Below, piece after piece: positions 33,735-42,900 of a DNA stretch of 64,000 nucleotides; the first letter of the stretch is position 1, and each line of letters begins with the position of its first letter. This DNA comes from Chitinophagales bacterium (GTDB lineage: Bacteria; Bacteroidota; Bacteroidia; Chitinophagales; Chitinophagaceae). Where the stretch lies: NCBI GenBank assembly GCA_020636505.1, contig JACJXR010000005.1, positions 124,001 to 188,000 of the forward strand, read 5' to 3'. The notes below the pieces were generated by a model. It made no database searches, was not told where the DNA came from, and worked only from the letters and a program-made list of their open reading frames with translations. The position numbers and the translations under genes are program-made.

Positions 33735-34748
33735 AGCGCCTGCAGAACCCGGCCTTTCTTTACCCAAGTGACGAAATGCTTTTTCCGTAGCTTCTCTACC
33801 CCTTGGAGTACGGATGAGAAATCCTTCTTGTATCAAGAACGGTTCATACACTTCCTCAATGGTACCCGAATCTTCACCGACCGCAGTAGCAATGTTGCTG
33901 ATACCGGCAGGACCACCCTTGAACTTATCGATAAGTGTGTTTAGTATCTTATTATCCATATCGTCCAAGCCGTGACTATCAACATTCAGTGCTTTAAGTC
34001 CGTGCTCAACAATACCCAAGTCAATAACTCCATTACCCAACACCTGTGCAAAATCGCGCATACGACGAAGCAGCCCATTGGCGATACGTGGCGTACCGCG
34101 GCTACGGCCTGCTATCTCCATAGCCGCATCGGAAGTGATGCGCACCTTCAACAAAGATGCCGAACGCATGATGATGCGTTGCAAGGTATTGGCAGTGTAA
34201 TAATCCAATCTTGACTTGATACCGAAACGGCTAAGCAAAGGTGCTGTCAACAAACCTGAACGAGTTGTAGCTCCAACAAGAGTGAAAGGATTGATATTTA
34301 TCTGAACGGAGCGAGCTGCCGGTCCCGTATCTATCATAATGTCGATTTTGAAATCTTCCATTGCCGCATAGAGATACTCTTCCACCACAGTACTCAAACG
34401 GTGTATCTCATCTATAAACAATACATCGCGCTCTTCAAGGCTTGTGAGCAACCCTGCAAGATCTGCGGGTTTTTCGATAACAGGCCCACTGGTCTCTTTG
34501 ATGTTCACATTCAACTCATTGGCCACAATGCGCGACAAAGTGGTTTTACCCAAACCCGGAGGACCATGGAATAATATATGGTCAAGCGCCTCACCACGTA
34601 GGTTGGCTGCTTTGACAAATATTTTCAAGTTCTCAATAAGTTGCGGCTGACCGTCAAACTCGGCAATACTCTGCGGACGGATACTATTTTCATAGTCCCG
34701 ATCTTGCGGGGTCAAGTCGTCGTTCGGTCGTAAAGGAGAGTGCTCCAT
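33726..34748 (-). CDS. ruvB: Holliday junction branch-migration helicase RuvB
   Basis: 340 residues. Walker A GPPGLGKT at 62-69, Walker B VLFIDEIHR near 115, sensor/arginine-finger region VGATTRSGLLTAPLLSRFG, and a C-terminal winged helix (YEPFLIQEGFLIRTPRGR). With RuvA and RuvC it moves Holliday junctions during recombination repair. It diverges from the cystathionine gamma-synthase gene with 109 bases between and overlaps the end of the GT4 gene by 9 bases. Confidence 0.97.
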   Translation of the reverse strand: MEHSPLRPNDDLTPQDRDYENSIRPQSIAEFDGQPQLIENLKIFVKAANLRGEALDHILFHGPPGLGKTTLSRIVANELNVNIKETSGPVIEKPADLAGLLTSLEERDVLFIDEIHRLSTVVEEYLYAAMEDFKIDIMIDTGPAARSVQININPFTLVGATTRSGLLTAPLLSRFGIKSRLDYYTANTLQRIIMRSASLLKVRITSDAAMEIAGRSRGTPRIANGLLRRMRDFAQVLGNGVIDLGIVEHGLKALNVDSHGLDDMDNKILNTLIDKFKGGPAGISNIATAVGEDSGTIEEVYEPFLIQEGFLIRTPRGREATEKAFRHLGKERPGSAGALF

Positions 34749-34803
34749 GAGAATTAAAATTAGCTCAAACTATTGTATTCATCACATATTATTAGGTTTG
34801 ATA

Positions 34804-34832
34804 TTGAAAGTCTATTACAAATAATACCTTTG
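34804..34832 (+). promoter_or_regulatory. Promoter of the cystathionine gamma-synthase gene
   Basis: TTG at 34804-34806, 18 bases, TACCTTTG at 34825-34832, close to the Bacteroidota consensus. Leader about 20 bases. No SAM riboswitch in the short gap. Confidence 0.65.
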
Positions 34833-34857
34833 CAGCGTTCAATTAAAAAAATACTCA

Positions 34858-36012
34858 ATGGATGACAAGAACTACAAGTTAGCCACCAAGATGATACATG
34901 CAGGCGTTGAACCCGATCCTGCCACAGGTGCTATCATGACCCCTATATATCAAACATCCACCTATGTGCAATCGGCACCGGGTGTACACAAAGGATATGA
35001 GTACTCTCGTACTCAAAACCCGACAAGACACGCATTGGAAAAAAACCTTGCCGCTATCGAGAACGGTAAGCATGGCCTTTGCTTCGCCAGTGGTATGGCT
35101 GCCAGTGATACAGTAATAAAACTATTATCACCCGGTGATGAAGTGATCGTTGCCAACGACCTATACGGCGGTACATACCGTATCATGACCAAAGTGTTTA
35201 CGGCATACGGTATCAAGTTTCATTTCATTGATATGCACAACGCGGAGAACATTCGCGGATATATCAATGAGAAAACAAAAATGATATGGGCGGAAACACC
35301 GACCAACCCATTGCTGAACATTGTGGATATAGAGGCTTGCGGCAAAATAGCCAAAGAGCATAACCTATTGCTTGTAGTGGATAATACATTCGCTACGCCA
35401 TACTTGCAAAACCCACTTGACTTAGGTGCGGATATTGTACTACACTCAGCCACCAAATATTTGGGCGGCCACTCCGATGTTGTTTTGGGTGCTTTGATAC
35501 TTAACGACGATGCATTGCAAGAGCGTTTGGCGTTCATTCAAAACAGTTGTGGTGCCACTCCCGGCCCTCACGACAGTTGGTTGGTATTGCGCGGTATAAA
35601 AACACTACATATACGTATGCAACGCCATTGCGAGAATGGTAAAGCGGTTGCAGAATTTTTGAAGAATCACGATAAGATAGGTAAAGTGCATTGGTGTGGT
35701 TTTGAAGACCATCCCAACCACGAGATAGCCAAAAAGCAAATGCGTGGCTTCGGAGGTATGATGTCTTTTGTACTGAAAGAGGACGACGTAGACCATGCAA
35801 TGGAGATACTGAAGAAGACAAAACTATTTGCATTGGCAGAGTCATTGGGCGGTGTTGAATCTCTTTGTGGACACCCTGCATCCATGACACACGCAGCCAT
35901 TCCGCGTGAAGAGCGCATAAAGAACGGGCTTGCCGATTCTTTGATTCGCTTGAGTGTAGGTATAGAAGATGTGGAAGACCTGATAGAAGACCTTAAAAAT
36001 GCGATAGGTTAG
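34858..36012 (+). CDS. metB: Cystathionine gamma-synthase / PLP-dependent trans-sulfuration enzyme
   Basis: 384 residues. The Cys/Met metabolism PLP fold shows YEYSRTQNPTRHALE, FASGMAASD, the cofactor Asp in VVDNTFATPY, and Lys200 in HSATKYLGGHSD. It joins O-activated homoserine with cysteine, or in reverse acts as gamma-lyase; the sequence alone does not separate MetB from cystathionine gamma-lyase, so the symbol is provisional. Single gene ending in a bidirectional terminator. Own promoter upstream. Confidence 0.88.
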   Translation: MDDKNYKLATKMIHAGVEPDPATGAIMTPIYQTSTYVQSAPGVHKGYEYSRTQNPTRHALEKNLAAIENGKHGLCFASGMAASDTVIKLLSPGDEVIVANDLYGGTYRIMTKVFTAYGIKFHFIDMHNAENIRGYINEKTKMIWAETPTNPLLNIVDIEACGKIAKEHNLLLVVDNTFATPYLQNPLDLGADIVLHSATKYLGGHSDVVLGALILNDDALQERLAFIQNSCGATPGPHDSWLVLRGIKTLHIRMQRHCENGKAVAEFLKNHDKIGKVHWCGFEDHPNHEIAKKQMRGFGGMMSFVLKEDDVDHAMEILKKTKLFALAESLGGVESLCGHPASMTHAAIPREERIKNGLADSLIRLSVGIEDVEDLIEDLKNAIG

Positions 36013-36034
36013 ATTTTACGAACCATTCATAAAA

Positions 36035-36065
36035 GAAAACGCCCCGACAATGTCGGGGCGTTTTC
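36035..36065. terminator. Bidirectional terminator between metB-like and GLPGLI genes
   Basis: Perfect 14-base stem GAAAACGCCCCGAC / GTCGGGGCGTTTTC with a 3-base loop; serves both convergent genes. Confidence 0.9.
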
Positions 36066-36082
36066 AGTAAACGGCAAATATT

Positions 36083-36826
36083 TTAAAGTACAGCCCACCA
36101 TACCACACGTTGCCCTTGGTCTCCCCATCTCTTTAGGCTTGACAGGACAACATCATACATCCCTTTTACATCGGTTTCTTTACCTTTCTTAGGCGGTACC
36201 AGTTTCTTTTCTTCAGGAGTTGTTATATCCACCTTTGTGGCTATCCAAGTTGTATGCAATCTTGGTATTGCAATCTCAAGTATCATACCGGGTAGGTTTC
36301 CGAACATTTCAGGACCACCTGATACAGGAATATCTTCTGAGTAAAATGCCACGATATAGACAGAATCACACATTACCGAAACTGCCTTACGACACTTGTA
36401 GTTGGCGATGGTACGTACCTCGTCCATTATCTTCCACTCCAACTTCCTCATACTGTCTTTCACCAAAAACTTCTCTTCGTACACCTGCTTTTTTGCTATC
36501 ACGGTTTTGGTTGCATAATCCGTGTAAACAACATTTTCATCCACAGGTATTCTTGCAAACCACATGTTCGTAGTCTCGTCCGACTCTCTGCCCGGTTCGT
36601 AAATACTGTGCTTGGTATTGAACGACAAGTTATAGTAGTTCTTATTGTATTTAGGAGCTTTGTCTCTGTATCGAGCCACCCATTCTTTTTCATCCTCATC
36701 CAGATAATCCATTCTTCGATGAACATTCAAACTACGTTCATACTCGATAGTACCTTCTATGGTATGTTGCGCTTTGCCAGCCAAGCAGGTCAAAGTAAGT
36801 ATTACAATTGATATCAGTTGTTTCAT
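36083..36826 (-). CDS. GLPGLI family protein
   Basis: 247 residues. Signal peptide MKQLISIVILTLTCLAGKAQ. The motif GPEMFGNLPGMILEI near 175 defines the GLPGLI family (named for that segment), preceded by NYKCRKAV. The family is found in Bacteroidota, usually beside an outer-membrane TonB-type receptor, as here (9 bases after the receptor gene). Exported, periplasmic or outer-membrane associated. Molecular function unknown. Confidence 0.9.
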   Translation of the reverse strand: MKQLISIVILTLTCLAGKAQHTIEGTIEYERSLNVHRRMDYLDEDEKEWVARYRDKAPKYNKNYYNLSFNTKHSIYEPGRESDETTNMWFARIPVDENVVYTDYATKTVIAKKQVYEEKFLVKDSMRKLEWKIMDEVRTIANYKCRKAVSVMCDSVYIVAFYSEDIPVSGGPEMFGNLPGMILEIAIPRLHTTWIATKVDITTPEEKKLVPPKKGKETDVKGMYDVVLSSLKRWGDQGQRVVWWAVL

Positions 36827-36835
36827 AGTAGGGTC

Positions 36836-39646
36836 TTATTTTATTATGAATTGGTCTGCTGTTACTTCAGGCTTATCTCCCACTCCCATTTTTGTGAAGT
36901 TCCATTCAAGGCCCAACATGAAGTATCTGCGTATGGTATTGTAATTGTTCTCAGTAATATAGTTGCTTGTGGCATACCTGTTGAACCCAAGGTTTTGCTT
37001 CAATATGTCGTAAGCGGACAACTTCAGTTCCAGCTGATCGTTCTTCAAGAACTTCTTACCCAAAAAAGCATTCCAGCGCAACACGTTGTTGTTTCTGTCG
37101 AATACTTCTGTACGCTGACGCATCATCCAGTTAACGTCTGTTTTAAACTCTATTTTCCATGGCAAGTCTATCTGTACATTCATACTTGGTTGGCACGTCC
37201 AGTAGCTTGTAGCTTGTGTACTTATGTTCGACTTGTTATCGTTATAGGTCATTTCATAATCAAGGCCCACTTCAAACTTTTCGTCTTTGCTCTCATAATT
37301 CCACTCCACATTTCCGGTATATGAGTTATAATTACCGACATTCTTGGTTCCGTTGATTATGTTGTTGTTTCTTGAAAGGCTGACATTACCACCACCACCG
37401 ACGCGCATGTTCAATTTTGTGATGCGCTTACCGATACTCACATAACCCCAACCGTTGTAGTTGCCATCCATATTCACGTACTGGTAAGTTTGTCGGCCTT
37501 GTCCATCCACCGTTTGTGCCCGAGTGATGGCATTGTCCACAAAGCTGAAACTCATACCACTCCAAATCCATCTGCCGCTTAGCATTTTATAATCATGCAA
37601 ATTAAGCCTGAATGAATGTCTGAACTCTTGCGTAAGGTTTGTGTTACCTATCGAAATGTTCAACGGGTCGGTATTGTCTTGAATAGGTTGTATCTGTTGT
37701 ATGCTCGGCTGTTTGGTGCTACCGTTATAGCTGGCACTTATACTCGACTGCTTGGATATCTTATACCTTAGGTTCGCTTTAGGAAAAAGGTTGACCACAT
37801 TGTATGAGAAGTTGGTATCGGTAAGTAGATTTTCTTGTAAGAAGCGAGTATTGGCCACATTCGACCCAAAAGAGAAGTCAAGATTTTTATAATCGAAATT
37901 GACACTCGCACCTCCGCTATGTGTTACTATGTTATACAAAAAGCTGTTGCTGAATGTAGAATCCAACAGATCATACGCATCGGCATTGGCAATGCTTTTA
38001 TTGAATGTGCTCTTTTTCGCTTTACTGTTGTTCACACTCAAGTTGTAGGACAGTATCACCGACATTGCTTTTGTTATCGGCTCGGTATAGGTCAATGCTC
38101 CGTTGAGTGATGTAGCCTGACTGATATTGTTCTTTTGCTGATCGACAGTGTCCACTCTGGCTCCGTTTGTAGTAAAAGTGTTTATCGATTTCAAAAGGCC
38201 GTCCGATTCAGACTCGTCATAACTGCCGGAGAATCTTCCGGTAAGTGTACGTCTGTCTTTTTTGAACTTTTGCTTCCAAGTCAAATTACCAACCGCCCTT
38301 TTCGAAAATGCATCACTGGTTACTATACGATCGCTGTTGTTGACCAAAGAACCATCGCCCGCCAATGTTTGCGAGTTATAGTCGGTACGTTTTTGCGAAT
38401 TGGTGTAGTTGCCCGAAACTGTCAATCTTATTTCAGAAAGGCTATCGGGCTTTATCTCATACAGGCCATCCACTTTATGGCGTTGTCCTGTTTTGAACTC
38501 TTTCTCAGTTTGTTTCTTGAAGTATTGAGAATCGGGAAGGATATACTGTGTCAATGTATTGTCCAGAGACTCGACATTCTGTTTGGCATAGCGATAGTTA
38601 CCTCCCAAATGGTGTTTGTCCTCATTCCATTTGTTGGAGTAGTGTACACCACCTGTCCATGCTTTGGGATAACCTTGGCCATTGTATTGTCCGTTCCAAC
38701 TGTCGAAGTCATCGTTGTTGGAATATATGGTCACACTTCCATCACCTGAATAAGTAACATTGCCGTTGATACCACCAAACTTTTCGGAATCTCTCCAGCC
38801 AAGACCCATTTTACCGGTGTTGGCCATGATGCCAAATGCGGAAAGTTTACGTTTGCCTTTAAAAGCATTGACCATTAATTGGTTTTCAAAATAGTTTTGA
38901 TCGCTACCTGCACCACCTGCTGCGACAGCTTTTCCGAAGTAGCCTTTCTTCATATTGTCTTTCAACTGCAGATTGACGGTACGTGTGACTTCCCCATCGT
39001 CTATACCGGTAAACTCTGCCTGCTCACTTTTCTTATCAAACACCTGTACTTTGTCCACTGCTTTTGCCTGCAAGCCCTTTGATACAACAGCAGGATCATC
39101 TGTGAAAAATTCTTCGCCATCCACCAACAGTTTTTGCACCTGCTGACCATGCGCTTTAATGTTACCGTCCTTATCCACCTGCAAGCCGGGCAGCTTTTTC
39201 AATAGCTCTTCCACCGTAGCATTGTCCTTTACCTTGAAGCTGTCTGCAACATATTCTATCGTATCACCCTTTACTTTGATGGCAGCATACTGGTCTGTGA
39301 ATACAAACTCTTCCATCAAATGGGTACGTGATATCATTGGTATCTCACCAAGATCTTTTACACCGTCATTGCTGACATTCACCTCGTCCACAAAATCGAC
39401 AAATCCCGGAAAGACACTCATCAATATGTACTTACCTTTTTTGGAAACGGTCAGTGAGAATTTTCCCTCTTCGTTGGTACGTGTAAAGTTTTCGAGTACT
39501 GAATCATCAGCCCTCAATAGTGTTATGCTTGCATAATACAAAGGATTATGATTGACGGTGTCTGCAGCCCTTCCGGTGACGGTGTAGGTCTGAGAGTATG
39601 CCTGCGATGATAAGACAAGCAATGCTGTAAGTAGTAGTAGGCGCAT
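36836..39646 (-). CDS. Outer-membrane beta-barrel receptor with carboxypeptidase-regulatory and plug domains
   Basis: 936 residues. Signal peptide 1-18 (ends SQAYSQ), an N-terminal CarboxypepD_reg-like domain (about 20-105: GRAADTVNHNPLYYASITLL, GEIPMISRTH), a TonB plug region (about 115-225: ELLKKLPGLQVDKDGNIKAHGQQVQKLLVDGEEFF), then a long barrel of the outer-membrane beta-barrel family type. This architecture is the usual partner of GLPGLI proteins, and the two genes are separated by 9 bases. Substrate unknown; peptide or metal-linked roles have been suggested for some relatives, not supported here. Confidence 0.9.
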   Translation of the reverse strand: MRLLLLTALLVLSSQAYSQTYTVTGRAADTVNHNPLYYASITLLRADDSVLENFTRTNEEGKFSLTVSKKGKYILMSVFPGFVDFVDEVNVSNDGVKDLGEIPMISRTHLMEEFVFTDQYAAIKVKGDTIEYVADSFKVKDNATVEELLKKLPGLQVDKDGNIKAHGQQVQKLLVDGEEFFTDDPAVVSKGLQAKAVDKVQVFDKKSEQAEFTGIDDGEVTRTVNLQLKDNMKKGYFGKAVAAGGAGSDQNYFENQLMVNAFKGKRKLSAFGIMANTGKMGLGWRDSEKFGGINGNVTYSGDGSVTIYSNNDDFDSWNGQYNGQGYPKAWTGGVHYSNKWNEDKHHLGGNYRYAKQNVESLDNTLTQYILPDSQYFKKQTEKEFKTGQRHKVDGLYEIKPDSLSEIRLTVSGNYTNSQKRTDYNSQTLAGDGSLVNNSDRIVTSDAFSKRAVGNLTWKQKFKKDRRTLTGRFSGSYDESESDGLLKSINTFTTNGARVDTVDQQKNNISQATSLNGALTYTEPITKAMSVILSYNLSVNNSKAKKSTFNKSIANADAYDLLDSTFSNSFLYNIVTHSGGASVNFDYKNLDFSFGSNVANTRFLQENLLTDTNFSYNVVNLFPKANLRYKISKQSSISASYNGSTKQPSIQQIQPIQDNTDPLNISIGNTNLTQEFRHSFRLNLHDYKMLSGRWIWSGMSFSFVDNAITRAQTVDGQGRQTYQYVNMDGNYNGWGYVSIGKRITKLNMRVGGGGNVSLSRNNNIINGTKNVGNYNSYTGNVEWNYESKDEKFEVGLDYEMTYNDNKSNISTQATSYWTCQPSMNVQIDLPWKIEFKTDVNWMMRQRTEVFDRNNNVLRWNAFLGKKFLKNDQLELKLSAYDILKQNLGFNRYATSNYITENNYNTIRRYFMLGLEWNFTKMGVGDKPEVTADQFIIK

Positions 39647-39758
39647 GCGGAGTGGGTTGGTTTACATTAACGTGACAAATATGCCTAATATTTTGTCATA
39701 AGCCCTGAGAATATTGTTAAAAAAACTAAAACGTGCAGGTCAGAAAAAGGGGGATATT

Positions 39759-42758
39759 TTATCTGTTTCTATTCATGTTTTTCTGCTTTACCTGCGGACG
39801 ATCTTTCTTTACCGGCAGGCCCAACGACTCGTAAACAAGGTCTTGAGCAACGGTTCTGGTGCTTTGTCTGTTTATGAGTTTGTTGTCTGCCGATGGGTTG
39901 ACCCTATTGGATAAGAAGACGAAAACAACCCCTGTTTCAGGGTCTGCCCATGCACAAGTACCTGTGAAACCTTGGTGGCCAAAAGCATATCCGCTTACCC
40001 TGTCTCCTGCAGGGCCTGCATCATCTTTGTCCGCATCGGGCTTGTCGAAACCAAGTCCTCTACGGCTCAATTTTGAACTATATTCGGTGAAGTATCCGAT
40101 GGTTTCACTCTTGAAGAAACGCTTACCATTATATGTTCCACCTTGCAGCAGCATTTGAAATATTGCGGCCACATCTATGGCATTGGAGAACAAACCTGCG
40201 TGACCTGCTACACCGCCTATCATCGATGCCCCTTGGTCGTGTACATAACCATGTACCAATTGCATACGGAAGTACATGTCGTTCTCGGTAGGAGCAATAC
40301 GATTCACAGGAAACTTCTTCAACGGATTATATGTGATGTTGCGCAAACCCATCGGTTTGTAAAACTGTTCTTCAACATAGTCATCCAGTTTCTTACCGGT
40401 AAGTGTTTCAACAATTGCGGCTAAGAAGTAAAAGTCCAGATCGCTGTACACATACCTGCCCTTATTCTCCAATGGATATTCCAAAATGGTTTTCCATATG
40501 GTGTCTTTGTAGTCTTTTCTCATGTACAGGTTCTTGGCCACCTGCAAAGAATAGTTATTGTCGGGTTTGTTGGAATATATGGACGCATCGGGCCTACCGC
40601 CACTATCCAATGTTTCCGTATAAAAGGGAATCCAACTTTTTAAGCCTGCCTGATGCAACAATAGATCGCGTATTTTCAAATTAGCTTTGTCAGAGCCTTT
40701 GGTCCATGATAGATAGTCGCCAACCGTTTTGTCCAATATCAACTCGCTTCTTTCATACAGACGCATCACCGCCAATGTGGTGGCCAATACTTTTGTCAGC
40801 GACGCCACATCGTAAAGTGTATTGGTATCCACCCTTGTAGATTTGTATGCATCGTAAAAACCGAATGCTCGGTTGTAAAACACTTTACCGTTCTTGGCTG
40901 CGAGTACCTGACAACCCGGGAATACACCATCCACGACGCTTCTGTTCATTTTTATACTCAGCTCGTCCAGCGCGGCAGGGTTCACTACCCCTGCATCTTC
41001 TATATAGAGTTCGTTCACCAATCTGTCCACAGCAACCCCTTTTGTGGTTTTGGGTTGCTCTACCGCCATCATACTCGGTGTTGCTTCCATCTTCATTCCA
41101 TCGCATGGAGTAACAGGTAGCTTTCCTCTTGCGGGAGCTATACCGAGTAATATATCGGCAATGACTTTCCGAGTGGAGAAATCATCTTCGTAAGCGATAA
41201 GCACCGATTTGAAGTTGCAGAAGTTTTGAAGCAAGTACGGGTTACCCATCAATACAAGCACGACATTCTTTTTGTTCTGTATCTGCTTGAGATAAGACAT
41301 TTGCTGTGCGGTCAGTCCGTAATCGCCTCCAGATGGATAAAAACCCAAATTGTGTACAGCAACTATGGTTATATCATAATCGTCTGTAAGCTCAACTGCA
41401 CGTGTAACCGTAGCCGGTTTGGTGGTATTGGGCAACCAATGAGCTTTGATGGGCGGGAACTCTTCTTTCAGCTTATCCAATATCTCCGTACCGCCGGATG
41501 CATTCACACCGATGTATCCTACCGAACCGTTCTTACGTATTATCCTGTTGAGTAGATTATTTCTATCGCGCACAAACGTAACCGCACCTTGTGCCATACG
41601 GTATTGCAATGTGAGTGTGCTCTTGTTCAGGTCGTCGTTTATGTTTCTGCCATCCACAGGTTTCCACTTAGACAATCCTGCATCGTACTTGGCAGCGAGT
41701 ATTTTCTTTACCCTTTGCTCAAGGTCAGCACGAGTGACCTTGCCATCGGCAAGTGCTTGTTGAATTTTTGCAATGGCGGTAGGTACATCTTGAGAGAACA
41801 ACAACACATCGTTACCTGCAAGGAACGCACGAAGGTCGGCCTCGCCCGGTTCAAAGTACTTGGCAACGCCTTGCATGTTGAGTGCATCTGTAAACACCAA
41901 ACCGTCAAAACCCAACTTCTCTTTCAGGAGATTGGTAATCGTATTCTTCGACAAAGTGGTAGGCACATGCGGCTCTTTTTCCAATGCGGGAATATCAAGG
42001 TGCGCCACCATCATGCTTTTAACACCCGCGTTTATCAACTTACGAAACGGATACAACTCCAATGCCTCCAACTGTTGCATGGATTTATTGATGGTCGGTA
42101 AATCTTTGTGAGAATCGGTCTCCGTATCTCCATGACCCGGAAAGTGCTTGGCACATGCCATAACTCCATTGTCTTGCAAGCCGCGCATATATGCGATACC
42201 CAATCGAGACACCCACTCCTTATCTTCTCCATAAGAGCGAGCATTGATAATTGGATTCTTAGGGTTGTTGTTGACATCCACCACCGGGCCGAAGTTGATA
42301 TGTACACCCAGCCTCTTACACTGTGTGGCGATTGCCGCACCTAATGCATAGGCCATTGACGTATCGTATGTGGCGCCCACCATCATCTGGCGAGGCATGT
42401 CCCTAACTCCTGTCAGCCTCATACCCAGTCCCCATTCGGCATCCATACCGATAAGAAGCGGTACTTGCGCCATGCGTTGAAAGGTATTGTTTTGTGTGGC
42501 TTGAGCTTCAGGCGTGCCTTGTATGAATATCAGTCCACCTATTTGATGTGCTTGCACTAACTTGGCGATATCCTCCTCGTTATAATTCTTCCCTCCCGAA
42601 TATGCAGCAACCATGAACAATTGTCCGATTCGTTCCGATTCGTTCAGTTGGTTGTATACACTGTCCACCCATCGCTGCTTTTGCGATTGAGCAACGGAAT
42701 TGAAAGAAAATCCAATAAAAAGGGACAGTGCAATTAAAAACCTAAAACGGGCAACCAT
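39759..42758 (-). CDS. GH3 (NagZ-like) glycosidase fused to serine beta-lactamase-type domain
   Basis: 999 residues. Signal peptide 1-24 (ends NSVAQ). Glycoside hydrolase 3 N-domain (about 30-380) with the NagZ motif KHFPGHGDTETDSH (204-217) that carries the catalytic His/Asp dyad, and GLVFTDALNM with the nucleophile Asp. A flavodoxin-like linker follows (about 400-580). The C-terminal third (about 610-985) is a class C beta-lactamase/PBP fold with SLTK (SxxK, about 652) and a YSD motif. GH3/beta-lactamase fusions are known in Bacteroidota; they probably trim N-acetylglucosamine-muramyl peptides in the periplasm. Peptide-side activity of the second domain is inferred, not shown. Stands alone. 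Confidence 0.9.
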   Translation of the reverse strand: MVARFRFLIALSLFIGFSFNSVAQSQKQRWVDSVYNQLNESERIGQLFMVAAYSGGKNYNEEDIAKLVQAHQIGGLIFIQGTPEAQATQNNTFQRMAQVPLLIGMDAEWGLGMRLTGVRDMPRQMMVGATYDTSMAYALGAAIATQCKRLGVHINFGPVVDVNNNPKNPIINARSYGEDKEWVSRLGIAYMRGLQDNGVMACAKHFPGHGDTETDSHKDLPTINKSMQQLEALELYPFRKLINAGVKSMMVAHLDIPALEKEPHVPTTLSKNTITNLLKEKLGFDGLVFTDALNMQGVAKYFEPGEADLRAFLAGNDVLLFSQDVPTAIAKIQQALADGKVTRADLEQRVKKILAAKYDAGLSKWKPVDGRNINDDLNKSTLTLQYRMAQGAVTFVRDRNNLLNRIIRKNGSVGYIGVNASGGTEILDKLKEEFPPIKAHWLPNTTKPATVTRAVELTDDYDITIVAVHNLGFYPSGGDYGLTAQQMSYLKQIQNKKNVVLVLMGNPYLLQNFCNFKSVLIAYEDDFSTRKVIADILLGIAPARGKLPVTPCDGMKMEATPSMMAVEQPKTTKGVAVDRLVNELYIEDAGVVNPAALDELSIKMNRSVVDGVFPGCQVLAAKNGKVFYNRAFGFYDAYKSTRVDTNTLYDVASLTKVLATTLAVMRLYERSELILDKTVGDYLSWTKGSDKANLKIRDLLLHQAGLKSWIPFYTETLDSGGRPDASIYSNKPDNNYSLQVAKNLYMRKDYKDTIWKTILEYPLENKGRYVYSDLDFYFLAAIVETLTGKKLDDYVEEQFYKPMGLRNITYNPLKKFPVNRIAPTENDMYFRMQLVHGYVHDQGASMIGGVAGHAGLFSNAIDVAAIFQMLLQGGTYNGKRFFKSETIGYFTEYSSKLSRRGLGFDKPDADKDDAGPAGDRVSGYAFGHQGFTGTCAWADPETGVVFVFLSNRVNPSADNKLINRQSTRTVAQDLVYESLGLPVKKDRPQVKQKNMNRNR

Positions 42759-42883
42759 GAAACAAATATAACTTATTGTGCTGCAAGGTCTGAAAACGCA
42801 ATGAAAAGTAAAAGAGTCATAGTTATCTGCTTATCCATATTAGGGGAAATACCATGTATTAAATGTGTAGACATTTTTAGTTT

Positions 42884-42891
42884 TACATTTG
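42884..42891 (+). promoter_or_regulatory. Candidate -7 box (TACATTTG) of mutL
   Basis: TACATTTG ends 9 bases before the mutL ATG, implying an extremely short leader. No TTG at -33. Confidence 0.4.
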
Positions 42892-42900
42892 CAACAGAAA

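Noticed and set aside
34749..34857. SAM riboswitch before the metB-like gene
   Set aside because: The 109-base gap holds only a promoter; no SAM aptamer motif is seen.
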